DNA from: CAZGIF01 sp964526045
GTDB lineage: Bacteria; Patescibacteriota; Gracilibacteria; Absconditabacterales; Absconditicoccaceae
Assembly: GCA_964526045.1 (NCBI GenBank)
Contig: CAZGIF010000001.1
Span: forward strand, 62,001 to 126,000
DNA length: 64,000 bases
Direction of reading: 5' to 3'
The notes beneath the pieces were generated by a model, which saw nothing but the letters and a program-made list of their open reading frames with translations, was not told the origin of the DNA and ran no database searches. This document shows, piece by piece, positions 1 through 11,640 of the stretch; position 1 is the stretch's first letter; the number at the start of each line of letters is the position of its first letter. The position numbers were made by a program, and so were the translations under genes.

Positions 1-306
1 AGATTTTAGTACTTTTCTCACACGTCCAATATCACTTCTCAAAATATCTTTGGTAGTACCGTCGTATTGTATACGAATTTTATCTTGTTCAAAGTGATAT
101 GTAATAGTCTCACATTCACGACGCGCACGTCGCCATGCATACAACAACATAATAAATATCATTAGCAAAAAAACATTCCAAAACACAAAAAGTATATACA
201 CAGCCAATAAAGCACTACATACTCCCAAAAAAAACGAAGTTCATTTTTTTCGTCGTGTTTTGATTCATACGGTTGTATAAGGTGTTATTCTTCGCTTGCG
301 TTTCAT
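1..306 (-). CDS. Small two-helix membrane protein, C-terminus cut by window edge
   Basis: Partial gene: the frame is open to the left edge, so the C-terminus lies outside. About 102 codons are visible from an ATG. A polar N-terminus of about 20 residues is followed by two closely spaced hydrophobic segments (about residues 23-60), then RARRECE and a beta-rich tail with the motif IRIQYDGT. Two in-frame TGA codons are read as glycine. A pair of helices followed by a soluble tail resembles small bacterial PH-domain membrane proteins, but this is only a resemblance of shape. It is divergent from the CapA-like gene. Function unknown. Confidence 0.6.
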
Positions 307-381
307 ACCTATAAGTATACAAAAAAAATCTATACTGACAAATTTTGGAAGAGTTCTTTATTTTTGTACGACAGATTACTG

Positions 382-1554
382 ATGCAAATATGAATTTTAT
401 TGCAAAATATAACAAAACAGTTTTCTATTTTCTTTAGATATAATAAGACTATTTCTTGTGGTTTTTGTGTGTTTTGCTTACTTTTTGTATTTCAAACAAG
501 TGACGCTCGCACGTGAGATACAGACATTGATATTCATACATATGCAACAACAGTTTGAGCTCCTATGGCGTATGTACAAAGCTTTTCTGTGGGGTTTTTG
601 TGAGATGTGATGTTATGATCAAGAGTATGAGACGCTATAGCATCTCGTGGTATCTGATATGTTTTTAGTGGACTTGCGGAACTGGCGTCTCAACAAGCCA
701 CCGTTGTGATCAATCTTGAAACATCAGTTACAACAGGATGAAACAAAAAAAATAAACTGCGAACATTTCGTGCACATCCTGACCATCTCGATTGATTTGC
801 ATTACGAAAGACTCCTATCATTGCAAATATTGCAAACAATCACATATGAGACTATGGACCACAATGAGTTCTCGATACTCTGCATCACCTACAACAGCGT
901 CAGATACATTTTTTTGGGTGAGGTGTTTCTAAGCAACAAGCACATACGCCATACATATTTACATTGAATGCAACTCGTATTGGTCTTATTGGGCAAACAT
1001 GTATTCAACCACAAAATTTTGAAGCAACATGAAGTTGATTTGTTGCAACTGATACAAATAAAGCATGAAATGCACAACGAGATACACAATTTATGGAACA
1101 AAACATAGAAAATCTCAAGCAACAAGGCGTAGATATTATAATCTTTAATGGACATTGTGGTACAGAATATAGCCAAAAACCAAACCTAAAGCAAATTAGT
1201 ATGTATGAAGCAGCTATTGATGCATGAGCGGATATCGTTATAGGGCACCATCCACACGTCTATCAATGAATACAAGCATACAAAAATTGATACATATTTT
1301 ACAGCTTAGGAAATGCCATTTTTGATATCTTTCGTAATAGAGATACACAAGAATGACTTTTTGTTAGTCTAGAAATACAAAACAAAAAAATACAAAAAAT
1401 TAACATTGTTCCACTGTATACGTCTGAATTTTGAAATACAGTCATTGCACCTGATAATCGTACACGTTATGTGTTAGATGCACTGCAAAACTTATCAAAT
1501 ACATATCAAAACATCAGTACAATAGCTTCTTGATATATTAATGTAACATACTAA
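382..1554 (+). CDS. CapA-like (poly-gamma-glutamate synthesis type) metallophosphoesterase-fold protein
   Basis: About 390 residues. A hydrophobic N-terminal segment (about residues 20-40) looks like a signal peptide or anchor. The body shows the CapA order: an early GD motif, ANIANNHIGDYG near the middle, FNGHCGTEY, and near the C-terminus DIVIGHHPHVYQG followed by FYSLGNAIFD. The last pair is diagnostic of the PGA_cap family (calcineurin-like fold). The usual HWGxEY is HCGTEY here. Many glycines are TGA codons, including those in the NNHIGDYG and HVYQG motifs. CapA proteins act at the cell surface in capsule or polyglutamate assembly; no capBC partner is visible, so the substrate is not assignable. 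The ATG at 382 was chosen as the first before the hydrophobic segment; no Shine-Dalgarno is evident. Confidence 0.85.
896..905 (+). repeat. AGCGTCAGAT motif, copy 1
   Basis: Inside the CapA-like gene, extended to AGCGTCAGATACATTTTT, identical to copy 3 over 18 bases although the reading frames differ. Confidence 0.7.
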
Positions 1555-1652
1555 TAAAGTAATTGACAAAATACTATTTTTGGTTGTCACAAAACTGGAC
1601 TATAGTCGTATTACTATATAGATAAAGTTTTTACGAAATATTATCATGATAC

Positions 1653-3305
1653 ATGCTACTCAAAGACTATTTCAAACAACAAAAATGACTTTGACTAAGT
1701 ACAACTGAGAAGTTTATGCTGTATCAAAAAATTTTGGATAAACAACGTACATCACAACAATCATTACACACAAAAACCACTATTTTCAAAAAAGCATGAT
1801 ATACGATCGCTATTACCTGTTTTTTGTTGGTAAGTATGTATGGGATGTATCATATTGAATATTTACAACAAGATATTCCGTTACCATTCTACACGAACAA
1901 TATAACACATGCAGACACTATCTGAACAATCCTAAATGCACAATGATATTTTGAAATTATTACAAAAGATGGTAAAAAAATTATATCTGACAACATTGCG
2001 AGTCAAGATATTATAAACTTGGATGAACAGTCATATTTGGATATAACTATTAGTGAAAGCATCCATGCACAAGTCGTATGACCAGCAACATTCTCTGTAG
2101 AACGTTTGGAACCCAACGAAGCTGGTAAAAGCATCTACAATATCCATATGATAAAATGAGATTTTGTTGCAATCAAATCACTGACAAATCAAAATATTCA
2201 AGATTTGATACAAGTGACTACTGCAGAATGAGTCGTTGTTAGTCAAAACGACACACCATCAGAACTAGATAATGATACAGACTTTATTGTTATGCAAAAA
2301 AATAACAATCCTGTTGTTGTTAATAAATGAAAAAACGCACTTAATGTTGCATCAAAAAAACAAAACTCACAAACAACGCTTCAAGACAAACATATAGCAA
2401 CTGTTGATACACAACAAGATACAGTAAATGTTCGTTCTTTGTCTCCATGAATGGAACTAGGAATTCAAGATAGTGAAAAATCAGCAAATACAGATAACAC
2501 AAAGAGCATTTTGGATGAGGTTGCATCTATCATAAAAGAACATGAATTCACATCTCAAACAACAGGAACACTTTGATCTTGAGAAGTAACATGATCATGA
2601 ATTGATATATGAGGATCACCATTTTCATGAACGAACGGTTCTTGAATATTTAGCGCATGATCTACACTTGGTTGACTTTTTGGAGAAGAACAAAATATTA
2701 TAAACGACTGACAAAACCAACCTACTTGAGAAAATATTACCCCAGTATTTTCTAGCACAATGGACACATGAACCCTAATATCAAACGAAAACAACCCAAA
2801 CACATGATCAAAACTAACAGCAAATGACACAACAAAAACAATACCCCAAACAGAAACAACAACTATTTGAAATAAACGCGTCTTAACAGAAGATCAACTT
2901 TATTCATTGGAACAAAATATTCACGGAACTTTTGTGATGAATGATATACAAAATATTGTCAAATACTCTCTCCTATGAAAAAAACAACAATATGCCATTT
3001 CTCGCACAAACCTTATGAGCAGAGTGCATAGAATCTATGGTATATTGGAATATAACAATCCGAATAATGGAAATGATATTGCTTCCATCATCCACAGTGT
3101 AGATATTTTGCACGCAATATTAGAAAAAAGATACATCGTTCCATATAGCACCTTACATAATCTAAAAGCGATCAAAGAACGGCTTGTTGTTGTGCAAGAC
3201 CTTCCAGTTGGTTCATTACCAGAAGAAACATATGAAAACTCTTCATTTGAAAAACTTATACAAGAAGCTACAATACAGACAACACCTACAATGATATTCA
3301 AATAG
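1653..3305 (+). CDS. Large single-pass membrane protein, low-complexity middle, function unknown
   Basis: About 550 residues in one frame only if TGA is glycine; under the standard code it breaks into fragments. The N-terminal 50 residues are polar and include LSTTEKFMLYQ. One transmembrane helix follows (about 50-70), then an extracellular-looking beta-rich region (about 75-200), a Ser/Thr/Asn/Gly-rich low-complexity stretch dense in TGA codons (about 290-400), and a helical C-terminal domain (about 410-550). No family recognised. The layout suggests a signalling or envelope anchor protein. A strong terminator follows at once. The ATG at 1653 is the first in frame after the preceding gene; the later ATG at 1716 is an alternative start. 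Confidence 0.75.
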
Positions 3306-3335
3306 TGAGAATAGAAAGTATCGATTGTAACTCAT

Positions 3336-3381
3336 AAAAAAAACTATACCCTCATAACTATACGCAAGTATAGTTTTTTTG
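3336..3381 (+). terminator. Rho-independent terminator after the 550-residue membrane protein
   Basis: A stem AAAAAAACTATAC / GTATAGTTTTTTT with an 18-base loop, ending in a T-run, about 30 bases after the stop codon. It separates this unit from the small secreted protein that begins at 3400. Confidence 0.8.
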
Positions 3382-3399
3382 TTGCTCATACTTCATTAC

Positions 3400-3840
3400 A
3401 TGAAACGTTTTATTACTTTCTTTGTCTTTTGTATATATCTAATCTTTTCGCAATTTGCTATAAAGGCATTTTTGACTACGGACATACAATTACTACAAAA
3501 TAACATACTTTCAATAACGCAAACACAAAAAAATGTCTGAAATATAGCAAGCAACATAACGGTTAAAAACGAAACATACGTATCAAGTATATGAATTGAA
3601 ACACAAGAAAAAAAATACTGATGTCGACGTAAACATACACTTTCTCAATGGACAGTCCCGCCTATACAAGAAAAAACACACGGTTATGCATATCTAGACA
3701 CAAGCAAAAAAAAAGTATGGCAACATATCAAAAAAATCATACATATTGATGTAAATTTATACAAAACCTTAGCTCCTCCAGACTCTACAAAACATCACTT
3801 TCTTGCTAATTATATAGAAATTATTAAAAATATATGATAA
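3400..3840 (+). CDS. Secreted hypothetical protein with N-terminal signal segment
   Basis: About 146 residues. The first 25 residues (MKRFITFFVFCIYLIF at the front) form a clear signal peptide or anchor. The rest is polar and contains several tryptophans and tyrosines. It ends with TGA TAA, that is glycine then stop. No family recognised. It lies 58 bases upstream of the CcdA-like gene and the thioredoxin-like lipoprotein on the same strand, so a shared transcript and an envelope role are possible but inferred only from position. Confidence 0.7.
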
Positions 3841-3898
3841 CAGAGAGATTTCAACATATACAAAAACTACCATATATCTTTATACATCTCAAATTATT

Positions 3899-4627
3899 AT
3901 GGGAGCACTCTGGTTATCATTTGTTGCGTGAGTAATTACAGTACTAGCACCGTGTGTTTTACCACTTTTGCCAGTGATTATAGGTTCTTCTGCGCAACAT
4001 ACAAATAAAAAACGTCCATTAGTGATTATATCAGCTTTTGCAATCTCAGTTATAGTTTTAACGGTACTTTTAGATCGATTATTCTCGACCTTTGGACTAC
4101 GTCAACAAACACTCACTACTATTTCTGCAGTCATTTTGATAGTATTTTGACTTACAATTATGTTTCCAGATGCATGGACACGATTTGCAAGTAAAACAAA
4201 AATTAATCAAATTTGACATGGACAAAAAAAATGAACCTGACTGCGGTCAGATATTCTTTTGGGTGTAAGCCTGGGTCCAATATTTAATACATGTTCCCCT
4301 ACATACACAATTTTGATTAGCTGAGTAATTCAAACAGATTTTATAACGTGATTACAATATACGCTTGCGTATGTTGCATGATTAGTTCTGATCTTACTTG
4401 CTATAGCATATGGATGAAGACTTGTAGTTGATAAATTGCGCCGAGCATCTCACACAAATGGATGGTTCAAAAAAATTATATGATGAATCCTGATTTTGGT
4501 ATGAGTTAGTATACTTCTTGGACGAGACAAACAAGTAGAAGCATGGGTCCTTGAGCAATGATATAGTATAGATACGACTCAACGAGAATATGATCAAGTC
4601 AAAAAAGTAGAAAATGCAAAAGAATAA
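3899..4627 (+). CDS. CcdA/DsbD-type transmembrane thiol-disulfide carrier
   Basis: About 242 residues with six predicted hydrophobic helices. The first half carries APCVLPLLP, the hallmark cysteine-proline motif of CcdA and the DsbD membrane domain. The matching second cysteine is in FNTCSPTYT (about residues 130-140). Family members pass reducing equivalents from cytoplasmic thioredoxin across the membrane to extracytoplasmic partners. The next gene encodes a thioredoxin-like lipoprotein with CGSCKK, a plausible acceptor, and trxB lies elsewhere in the window. A CGG codon at 4244 falls where CPR relatives seem to have tryptophan. Within the gene, CTGAC-TGCG-GTCAG (about 4238-4251) forms a small hairpin that includes the recurrent GTCAGAT motif. 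Confidence 0.88.
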
Positions 4628-4694
4628 CAATAACATATAATGTTTGCATCAACAACCAAACATAGCCTTTTTTTTACACCTTATATTACATAGT

Positions 4695-5150
4695 ATGAAA
4701 AAATTTATCATTTATTGACTTAGTATAGTTAGCGCATTCGCATTTGTATGATGTAGTACACAAGAACCAGTTTCTACAACAACGCCTAAAGGAACAGCGA
4801 CTATTACACAAACAAGTAGTCCATCAATCAGACTTGCATCTTCGAACTACATATCATATAGCGAAAAGGCACTTACAGATGCACAAAACGAATGAAAAGA
4901 CGTTATTGTATTCTTTCACTCAAAAACATGTGGAAGTTGTAAAAAGGCAGATACTGATATCAATACAAACATCTCAGACATACCAAGCAATGTAGTGATT
5001 TTGAAAGCAGATTGGGATGATAATCAAGCACTTGCTAACAAGTTTGATGTACAAAGTTATCATACATATACATACTTTAGAAAAGACTGAACACAAGAAA
5101 ATATATCATGATTATTTACATTACAAGAAATTATACAAAACATATCATAA
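4695..5150 (+). CDS. Thioredoxin-like lipoprotein (CGSC active site)
   Basis: About 151 residues. The N-terminal signal ends in FVGC at about residue 19, a lipobox in which the glycine is a TGA codon, so the protein is probably lipid-anchored. A Ser/Thr-rich linker precedes a thioredoxin fold with VIVFFHSKTCGSCKK (CxxC around residues 90-95) and a later beta strand VVILKAD. A proline-containing YHTYTYF segment sits where thioredoxins have the cis-Pro loop, though the proline itself is missing. Directly downstream of the CcdA-like gene, it is a likely extracytoplasmic partner. A terminator follows at 5181. Confidence 0.85.
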
Positions 5151-5180
5151 AGAATTACCTCAAAACAATACTACTCCAAC

Positions 5181-5210
5181 AAAAGACTAGCAAATATGCT
5201 AGTCTTTTTT
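5181..5210. terminator. Bidirectional terminator between the thioredoxin-like lipoprotein and trmD
   Basis: AAAAGACTAGCA / TGCTAGTCTTTTTT with a 4-base loop. It can terminate both converging genes. The trmD stop codon (TAG at 5199-5201) lies inside the stem, so the last TrmD codons double as terminator arm. Confidence 0.85.
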
Positions 5211-5930
5211 GGTATCGTGATTTCATTCATCTTGTGAAATAGTATCTAACCAGGATGTTTGAGAATCTTTTCGATCATCAATATTTTTATGGTGACCAGA
5301 AAGTAAAATATCAGGAACTTCAAAACCACGAACAGTTCTTGGTCTTGTGTATTGCGGATATTCTATATTATTGAGTCAGTGTTTTGGAGTATAACTTTCT
5401 TCTTCCCAACTCATTTGTTCTTTGATAACTCACGGTATCAACCTAGCAATTGCTTCAACCATCGTCATAGCAGCAACCTCCCCTCCTAGCAAAACGAATT
5501 TCCCCAACGACATCGTACAAAATATGTCAGGATATGTTTTTTGCAAAAAAAGACGAAAGCGATGATCTATTCACTCATATCTTCCACAAATAAAAATAAT
5601 ATGTTCGTATGTTTGTGCATATTTTGTTGCAACATGTTGATCAAAAAAAAGATCTGACGGTGACAAGAGTATAATTCTTGTTGTTGATAGATCTTGTATA
5701 GTTGTAAGGATAGATTCTACTGCACGTAGATATGGTTCTGCTTTAAGTAACATTCCTTGTCCACCTCCATAAACTGTATCATCAACTTGTTTGTGTTTAT
5801 CTTCACACCAGTCTCTAGGATTGTATGTTTTGATACAAATAAGAGATTGTTGCTGAGCTTTTTGAATCAAGGAACTTTCACAAAAACTATTGAAAATTTC
5901 TGGGAAAATAGAAACAATATGAAAATACAT
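5199..5930 (-). CDS. trmD: tRNA (guanine-37 N1)-methyltransferase TrmD
   Basis: About 243 residues, normal for TrmD. The N-terminus MYFHIVSIFPEIF, the SAM-pocket NPRDWCEDKHKQVDD, DTVYGGGQGM, and the trefoil-knot motif CGRYEG followed by a basic RFRLF segment are all recognisable. The glycine of RYEG is a TGA codon. TrmD methylates G37 next to the anticodon and prevents +1 frameshifting. The C-terminal third includes GEVAAMTMVEAIARLIPG and FEVPDILLSGHH. The stop lies inside a bidirectional terminator. Upstream on the same strand, 26 bases away, is the CBS-domain membrane protein, which suggests co-transcription. Confidence 0.95.
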
Positions 5931-5956
5931 AGACTAATAAATAAGAAAAGTGAAAT

Positions 5957-7309
5957 CTATCAAATTGTGGGTACATGATTATGTACATGAATTTCTTGGA
6001 TAGATGAATCAGCTACACTTTGAACAGAAAACACCAAGTAGGTTTTTTCTTCATCAGTCTTATCTTTTTCTTTTGTTGTTGATGTGTGTTCAGATTCATA
6101 AAATAAACGTACAGTTTCTCATGCTTCTGGAAGTCTCTCCAAGACACTTGTAACGACATATCACATAGTTTCTCACATCATATCATGTATAAAAAAGTCT
6201 TCCTTGGGGTCAATAACGTCAGTATGATCAATATCTAGTTCATCAAGAACTTCTCACAATCTCACATCAGCTTGTACGAGGATATCATTTCATACAGATT
6301 TGATAGATTCTTTTTCTTTGTCAGTTTCATCATGAATTTCTCAAAAAACTTCTTCTACAATATCTTCAACACTAATCAATCATGCAGTTCCACCATATTC
6401 ATCAATAACGATCGCAACTTGTGTGCGAGAACTTTGCAAATTTTGAAGCAATTTGTGAATAGGCTGAGTATTTGGAATTTTTATTATTTCTTTGAGGGGA
6501 AGATTTTGTAATTTTTCTTCTTTATCATGGGTTTTGGAAAACTGCATCAAATCTCTCAATGTAACAACATATTTGACATTGTCGATTGTTGATTCATAGA
6601 CAGGAATACGAGAATGAGAAAACAAAAGAATCTTATCTGTTGCTTGTTGCAACGTAAGATTTCCATCAAATGCTTCTATTTTGGTTCTAGGAGTCATAAT
6701 GTCTTCTGCATCCATTTGATAGAATCATAGACTCTTTTTGATCGTTTGATATTCATCATCACTAAAAACACCAGAATCATAACTCATAGATAAAAATGCA
6801 CTTACATCCTCTTCTGTGACAGCCTTTTGGTCAGGTTTATTTTGTAATATTTTGATAATTCGTTCTATAACAATAACTAATGGAAACAATACATATCACA
6901 AAATTTGAAACAGTTTTGCCGTATACAAAGAGATTTGTTCTCAATATCGTGTAGCGAATGTCTTTGGTATTATTTCCCCAAACAATAATAACAACAAAGT
7001 AATTATTCAAGTTGCAACTCCTATAACAAGATTTTGTTCATATCATGAAGTAGCTGCAATCTGCGCGCTAAGCACGGTTGCATATGATGCCGTAATTACA
7101 TTAACTAAATTGTTTCAAACTAGTAATGTAATGAGCAATCTTTCATTATGAGACTTGATATATGCAAGGGCTTTTGATCATCGTTTTTTTTGTTTTACGA
7201 GAGCTTGCAATTTATGCGCAGGGAGCGACATCAATGCAGTTTCACTTCAAGAAAAAAACCCAGATAAAATAAACAATCATATAAACAGTAATATCGACTC
7301 TCGTTCCAT
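5957..7309 (-). CDS. CorC/HlyC-type (CNNM, DUF21) membrane protein with tandem CBS domains
   Basis: About 450 residues. The first 200 are a four-helix DUF21 membrane domain with FFSGSETALMSL near the start and FGEIIPKTFA, both typical of the family. Next comes a CBS pair with DIMTPRTKIEAF and SRIPVYE, then VIDEYGGTAGLISVEDIVEE, and a C-terminal CorC_HlyC domain (about 350-440). The glycines of FFSGSE and GGTAG are partly TGA. Family members are implicated in Mg/Co efflux or tolerance; early literature called them hemolysin C. It ends TGA TAG, 26 bases upstream of trmD, as part of a minus-strand unit. Confidence 0.92.
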
Positions 7310-7436
7310 GAAAAAAGCAAATCGCGTCAAAAATAAATTACACTATATATAATGAATGGTATTGCATATGCAAGAAAACATATTGTAATATGCTTATCAA
7401 TTTTTATAGTGAATGTATTTATTCAACGCAATAGTA

Positions 7437-7994
7437 ATGGAAGAAGAACTAACACAAGAGATCATAACAAATGTTAATAACGTACCTTGAGATTTGGATA
7501 CGTTAAGCGAAGAAATATTGACGTGAAATAGTTGATCGAATATGTGATTTATAGACAAAGCACTTTCATCACCTGAGGACTTTTTTTCTGGTCTTACTAT
7601 AACGTATATTGTCGTATGATGCGTTGTATTTTTTTGGTTTATTACTGTAGTATGGGTAGCAAAAGATGCAGCTTCAAGATCTAGAGGGATTCGATGACAA
7701 ATATGAAGCATTATGCTTGTTACTTTGCTTACGCCACTATTTGGATTACCATTGTACCTTGCGCTTAGACCAAGCGAATTCAAACTCAATACGCTAGCAC
7801 GAAGAGAAGCATTGGATATACAAACAACGAGATGCAAAAAATGCAAAACAGTCAATTTGTATACATTTGTACATTGTGTGTATTGTAGCAATACATTAGC
7901 GCACGAATGTAAACAGTGTAAAAACACATATCCTGATGATTTTCCTTATTGTAATAGTTGTGGAGCACCTAACAATTTTTGTAAACAAAAATAA
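7437..7994 (+). CDS. Membrane protein with C-terminal double zinc ribbon
   Basis: About 185 residues. After an acidic 50-residue N-terminus come two hydrophobic helices (about residues 55-75 and 88-110) around a short basic loop. The last 60 residues carry four CxxC-type knuckles: CKKC, CVYC, CKQC and CNSC, a double zinc ribbon. CPR genomes often carry this arrangement with the ribbon in the cytosol; the ligand is unknown. An in-frame ATG at 7413 is an alternative start. A long antisense reading frame exists opposite it but lacks any family feature. Confidence 0.8.
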
Positions 7995-8018
7995 AGTATT
8001 TAAGCATAATCTGGATAT

Positions 8019-8717
8019 ATGTTTTATGAAGATGGACAATTTTGGTATGTATGGAAACCATATGATATCCCAACAACATACGGCACACAACCATGCTTTT
8101 TAGAAAAATTGACTACATACACACACACTATAGCCACACAGATATGTCGTAGCACACAGCGTGAATTTTGACTGGTCAACAGATTAGACAATGGCACATG
8201 TGGATTGTTATATTTTGCCAAAACAGCAGAAATTTACAAACAATACAAATTATTACAAAAACAATGATATGTAGACAAAATCTACTATGCAACAGTACAT
8301 TGACATATGAAAGCTCTTTTTGGAACCATTCCCTACCCCATTGCTCATATGCGCGACAACGATCAAAAAATGGTATGCTGATATCCAATTGAACAAAATA
8401 CGAAACAAAAAAGTATACTGACACCCTATCACAAAACATATGCAATCAGAGGAAAATTACACTTTGTACAGACAGAGTATTGTCAATGTGAATACAATCC
8501 TCTGGCACATACAACATTACTTATGCTCAAAATAAAAAAATGAATAAGACACCAAATTCGCTGTCATCTAGCTAGTATATGACATCCCATACTTAACGAT
8601 GATATATACATGCCACCGTCTATACGTAAACAACGTACATCTCTAAACTCACAAGACACTACTTGATCTCTTTCGCTCATGTGTGCTGGTTTATCTATTG
8701 ATATATGAGATGCTTAA
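8019..8717 (+). CDS. RluA-family 23S rRNA/tRNA pseudouridine synthase, no S4 domain
   Basis: About 232 residues, a minimal catalytic domain. The catalytic-aspartate motif is LVNRLDNGTCGLL (family HRLDxxTSG; the Asp follows Leu), and RHQIRCHLASIGHPILNDD is the C-terminal substrate-binding motif. Several of these glycines are TGA. The missing S4 domain places it with RluA- or TruC-like enzymes. Target uridine not predictable. It overlaps the next gene: the ATG of the DivIC-like gene lies within its last codons. Confidence 0.88.
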
Positions 8718-9162
8718 TCCATTTTTAAACAAAAAAAAACAATCTCGATATGAGATCATCAAAAGGCACGATACATTTGTAAAGTATGGAATACTTGTTA
8801 TAAATGTACTTTTTATGATTGTTGCAGTAAGAGCGTTTATAAATTATAGTTATATCAATGAAAATATTGATAAAGAATATCAAAATATAGCATATATTAT
8901 ACAACGTAATGCATATGTAGAAAACTTTCATAGATCATATTTGCAGTCAGAGTATGCTGCATACTTTCTCGGACATGAGAACAATAGAATGTATGACAAC
9001 GAAATACTTGTTCGTATCCAAACCAAAGAAGAAGCAGAGAATCAAGAAACACAAACCGAAGCTAGAACTAATGCTTGAATAAATGACAATCAAGCGCAAA
9101 TCTTAACACCATCACAACAATGGAATACCTTTTTTACAAAAAAACGAGAAAGCGTCAGATAG
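8710..9162 (+). CDS. Bitopic membrane protein, FtsL/DivIC-like topology
   Basis: About 150 residues. A basic cytosolic N-terminus of about 30 residues is followed by one transmembrane helix (VINVLFMIVAV, about 37-57) and an extracytoplasmic helical or coiled stretch, ending in a Gln/Glu/Thr-rich tail. The size and topology match FtsL/DivIC septum-formation proteins, which have little conserved sequence, so the assignment is tentative. It starts 8 bases before the stop of the pseudouridine synthase, which indicates translational coupling. AGCGTCAGAT occupies 9151-9160, immediately at its stop codon. Confidence 0.65.
9151..9160 (+). repeat. AGCGTCAGAT motif, copy 2
   Basis: Covers the last codons and the first base of the stop codon of the DivIC-like gene, just before a T-run. 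Confidence 0.7.
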
Positions 9163-9171
9163 TTTTTTTTG

Positions 9172-10791
9172 TTACTTTTGATACATAATATATTTGTCAG
9201 GATATCAGCTATAAAAGCTTTTGACACACAAAATATCTCAGAATCTTATTCACATCTTTTCAAAAACTCTTATATGTCATTGTTTATCAACAGTTTTCCA
9301 AAACCATTGTTGAGCTTCATCATTTCATCGTGGCAACATAAACACTAATCTCGTAAATTCTGGATCAGCGACGTATCGTATTTTGACGTATTTAGCAGTT
9401 GCTTCTTGGATGTATCAATTGTGAATTAGTGTTTCAATATGGTCTTTTGTACAATCACGAACATAATCTTTGTGTTTGTTGAGTATTTCGTACTGTGGCG
9501 TCTCTTCCAACAAACTTTCCCATGCCAAATGTTGTACGGTAACCGTATGTAACATCGTTGTTAAATAGTCCAACCACACATCAACACCTTCTGCAGTAGC
9601 AGCAGAAAGCAAAAATGTCTGATCGAGAAGAAGCTGTGGAGATATTTCGAATCATTTTGCAGCCTTTTTTGCATGCGTAGATGCATTATTTGTCTCAAAA
9701 TATGCAAGCACATGATCAATAAGTTGCGTTGTATACTCTTGCAAGATTTCTTTATCAAAAAGGAGGTCTATTTTTGAAACTACTATAACAAGTACCTTTT
9801 CAAACAAGATTGTTTCTGACTGCTGGTCGAGATTTGGACCATCCTTTGTAAGACTTATGACTTGCATGACAAGTATTTTTTTGTCAGTATTCTTTTGAGC
9901 TGTTTCAATTGATGTGTTTTGAGCAACAAAACGACAAACAATATCTCATGTATGAACATCTCATATAGTTTTGTGAGAAAATTCTTGTTGAATATACAGC
10001 ACGATTTCTTGTAAGACACTTGTCAGTTCTGAAAATGAATCTTCAAATCTAGAACAATCTGCCAAAAGCGCAAATACTTTTGCTTTGAGGACATGTCTCA
10101 AAAACGTATTTCACAGTCACTTTCATGAATGAGCTCATGCTATCAAACCTGGAATATCTATGATAGTAAATCCACCATTTTTCGTATGAACTACTCACAA
10201 ATTTGGCACCAATGTCGTAAAATGATATTCTGCGACTTGTGCTTTGGTGTGAGCTATATGATTGATAAGTGTCGATTTTCACACACTTGGAGTTCAAATA
10301 AGTCACACATCTGCCAAAAGTTGTAATTCAAGTTGTAGTGACAGTGCATGTCCTGGCTCTCACGTCAATGCAAATGTTGGATATTGATTGGTAGAGTTTT
10401 TGAAATGCATATTACCAACTCCCCCACGTCATCCTTGCAACAACTCTATACGCTGACCATGAGTGACAATCTGCCCCAACACCGTGTCAGATCATTGAGT
10501 TTTAATCAAAGTTCCAAGTGGAAGTTCTAACACTAGATCTTGAGCTCAAGCTCCGTATTGATCTTTTGATCTTCCTGGTTCACCATCATCTGCAACAAAT
10601 TCCTTTTTGAATTTGAATGCTTGTAGTGTATTAAGATGTTGATTTCAGACCAATATAACACTTCATCCACGTCAACCATTTCAGCCAGAAGGTCATCAAA
10701 ATGGCACACCTGCTTCTCTACGTCATGTAACACATCCATCTCATCATTTTCATGAAGCAATGTAAATTTCAACTTGATCAAAAAATTGCAT
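9172..10791 (-). CDS. obg: Obg-family GTPase (ribosome assembly)
   Basis: About 539 residues. The N-terminal Obg fold is rich in glycine, almost all of it TGA: IASGKGGDGCV, PFGGPSGGNGG. The G domain follows with G1 GTPSVGKST, the switch region TTLVPNLGVV, G3 DIPGLIAGAHSGKGLG, and the G4-like VSKIDLL. The C-terminal part (about 430-539) contains a recognisable beta-strand tail. Obg acts in 50S maturation and links growth to stress. Under the standard code the gene would be shattered by TGA, so it is one of the clearest proofs of UGA=Gly here. It is longer than most Obg proteins (about 430), from inserts between G4 and the C-terminus. Confidence 0.95.
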
Positions 10792-11007
10792 ATAGTATTT
10801 CTAATAATAAATTATAGAAATAAGTATCATGAATAGTCAGGTTTTTGCAAGGTTATGTTATGATGTATCTTACTTTTTATACAGACAAGAAGATGTTACA
10901 TACTTATTACATACAAATCACAAATGTCACAAATAATAACAGCAGATCGTATTATAGATTACTAGAGAATATCTTTCTAGAATTTTTTATAAAAGTCATT
11001 TTACAAA

Positions 11008-11595
11008 ATGAATGAAACACCAAAATATATACCTAAGTCTGGCGAAGAACACAAAAAAGAAATGATTAACAAACAAAAAGAAAGGGATATGCAGAGAGAA
11101 ATAGAAAAAGCGATTCTAAATGGGGAATGAAAAAATAAAGCTTTAAATAAAGAATTAATAAAAGAAATCAGTTCAAATGTAAAATTAGATGAAAACCAAC
11201 AATGACCTGTTTTTGATTACAATTCAATTTCTATACAATCAGAGAAGATAAATAGTCTATTTGTTAAATTAATAGCAATTGTAAATACAAAAGTAAATAT
11301 TAGTGAAGAAAAAAAAGAGAAAGTCAGACTTAATATGAGTATTATCTTGGGAGTAAACAAAAGATTACTTGATAAGGCAAATTCTGCAACAACAAAAAGA
11401 GCGCAAATAGAACCTATTCTAAAAAAAAAGTTTGAAGAAATTAGACAATGAATCATTACTGATTTCAAAGATTTTCCTGATATTGTAGAAAAAGCAGAGA
11501 ATTTAAAGTTTTTTGGAGATTTTACAGAGGAAGAACTCAAAAAATTACATTCAACATCGCCTATAATATGAAACATTGAACAAAAGAACAAATAA
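11008..11595 (+). CDS. Hypothetical soluble helical protein
   Basis: About 195 residues, very rich in Lys, Glu and Asn, predicted mostly helical, with no signal peptide or membrane segment. Several TGA-encoded glycines are present. No family recognised. The 216 bases upstream hold no gene. A strong terminator follows and is shared with the opposing regulator gene. Confidence 0.7.
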
Positions 11596-11602
11596 CAAAA
11601 AA

Positions 11603-11640
11603 CAATCCTGACCGCATTCGTGTCAGGATAGTTTTTTTTT
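11603..11640 (+). terminator. Terminator with GTCAGGAT stem
   Basis: ATCCTGAC-CGCATTCGT-GTCAGGAT followed by a T-run. The same stem and loop (ATCCTGACCGCATTCGTGTC) recurs almost identically at 15388. Its arms belong to the CTGAC/GTCAG motif family seen across the window. The T-run overlaps the stop codon of the convergent TrmB-type gene. Confidence 0.85.

Noticed and set aside
7397..7927. 176-codon minus-strand frame
   Set aside because: Antisense to the zinc-ribbon membrane protein, whose CxxC knuckles and TGA glycines mark the real frame.
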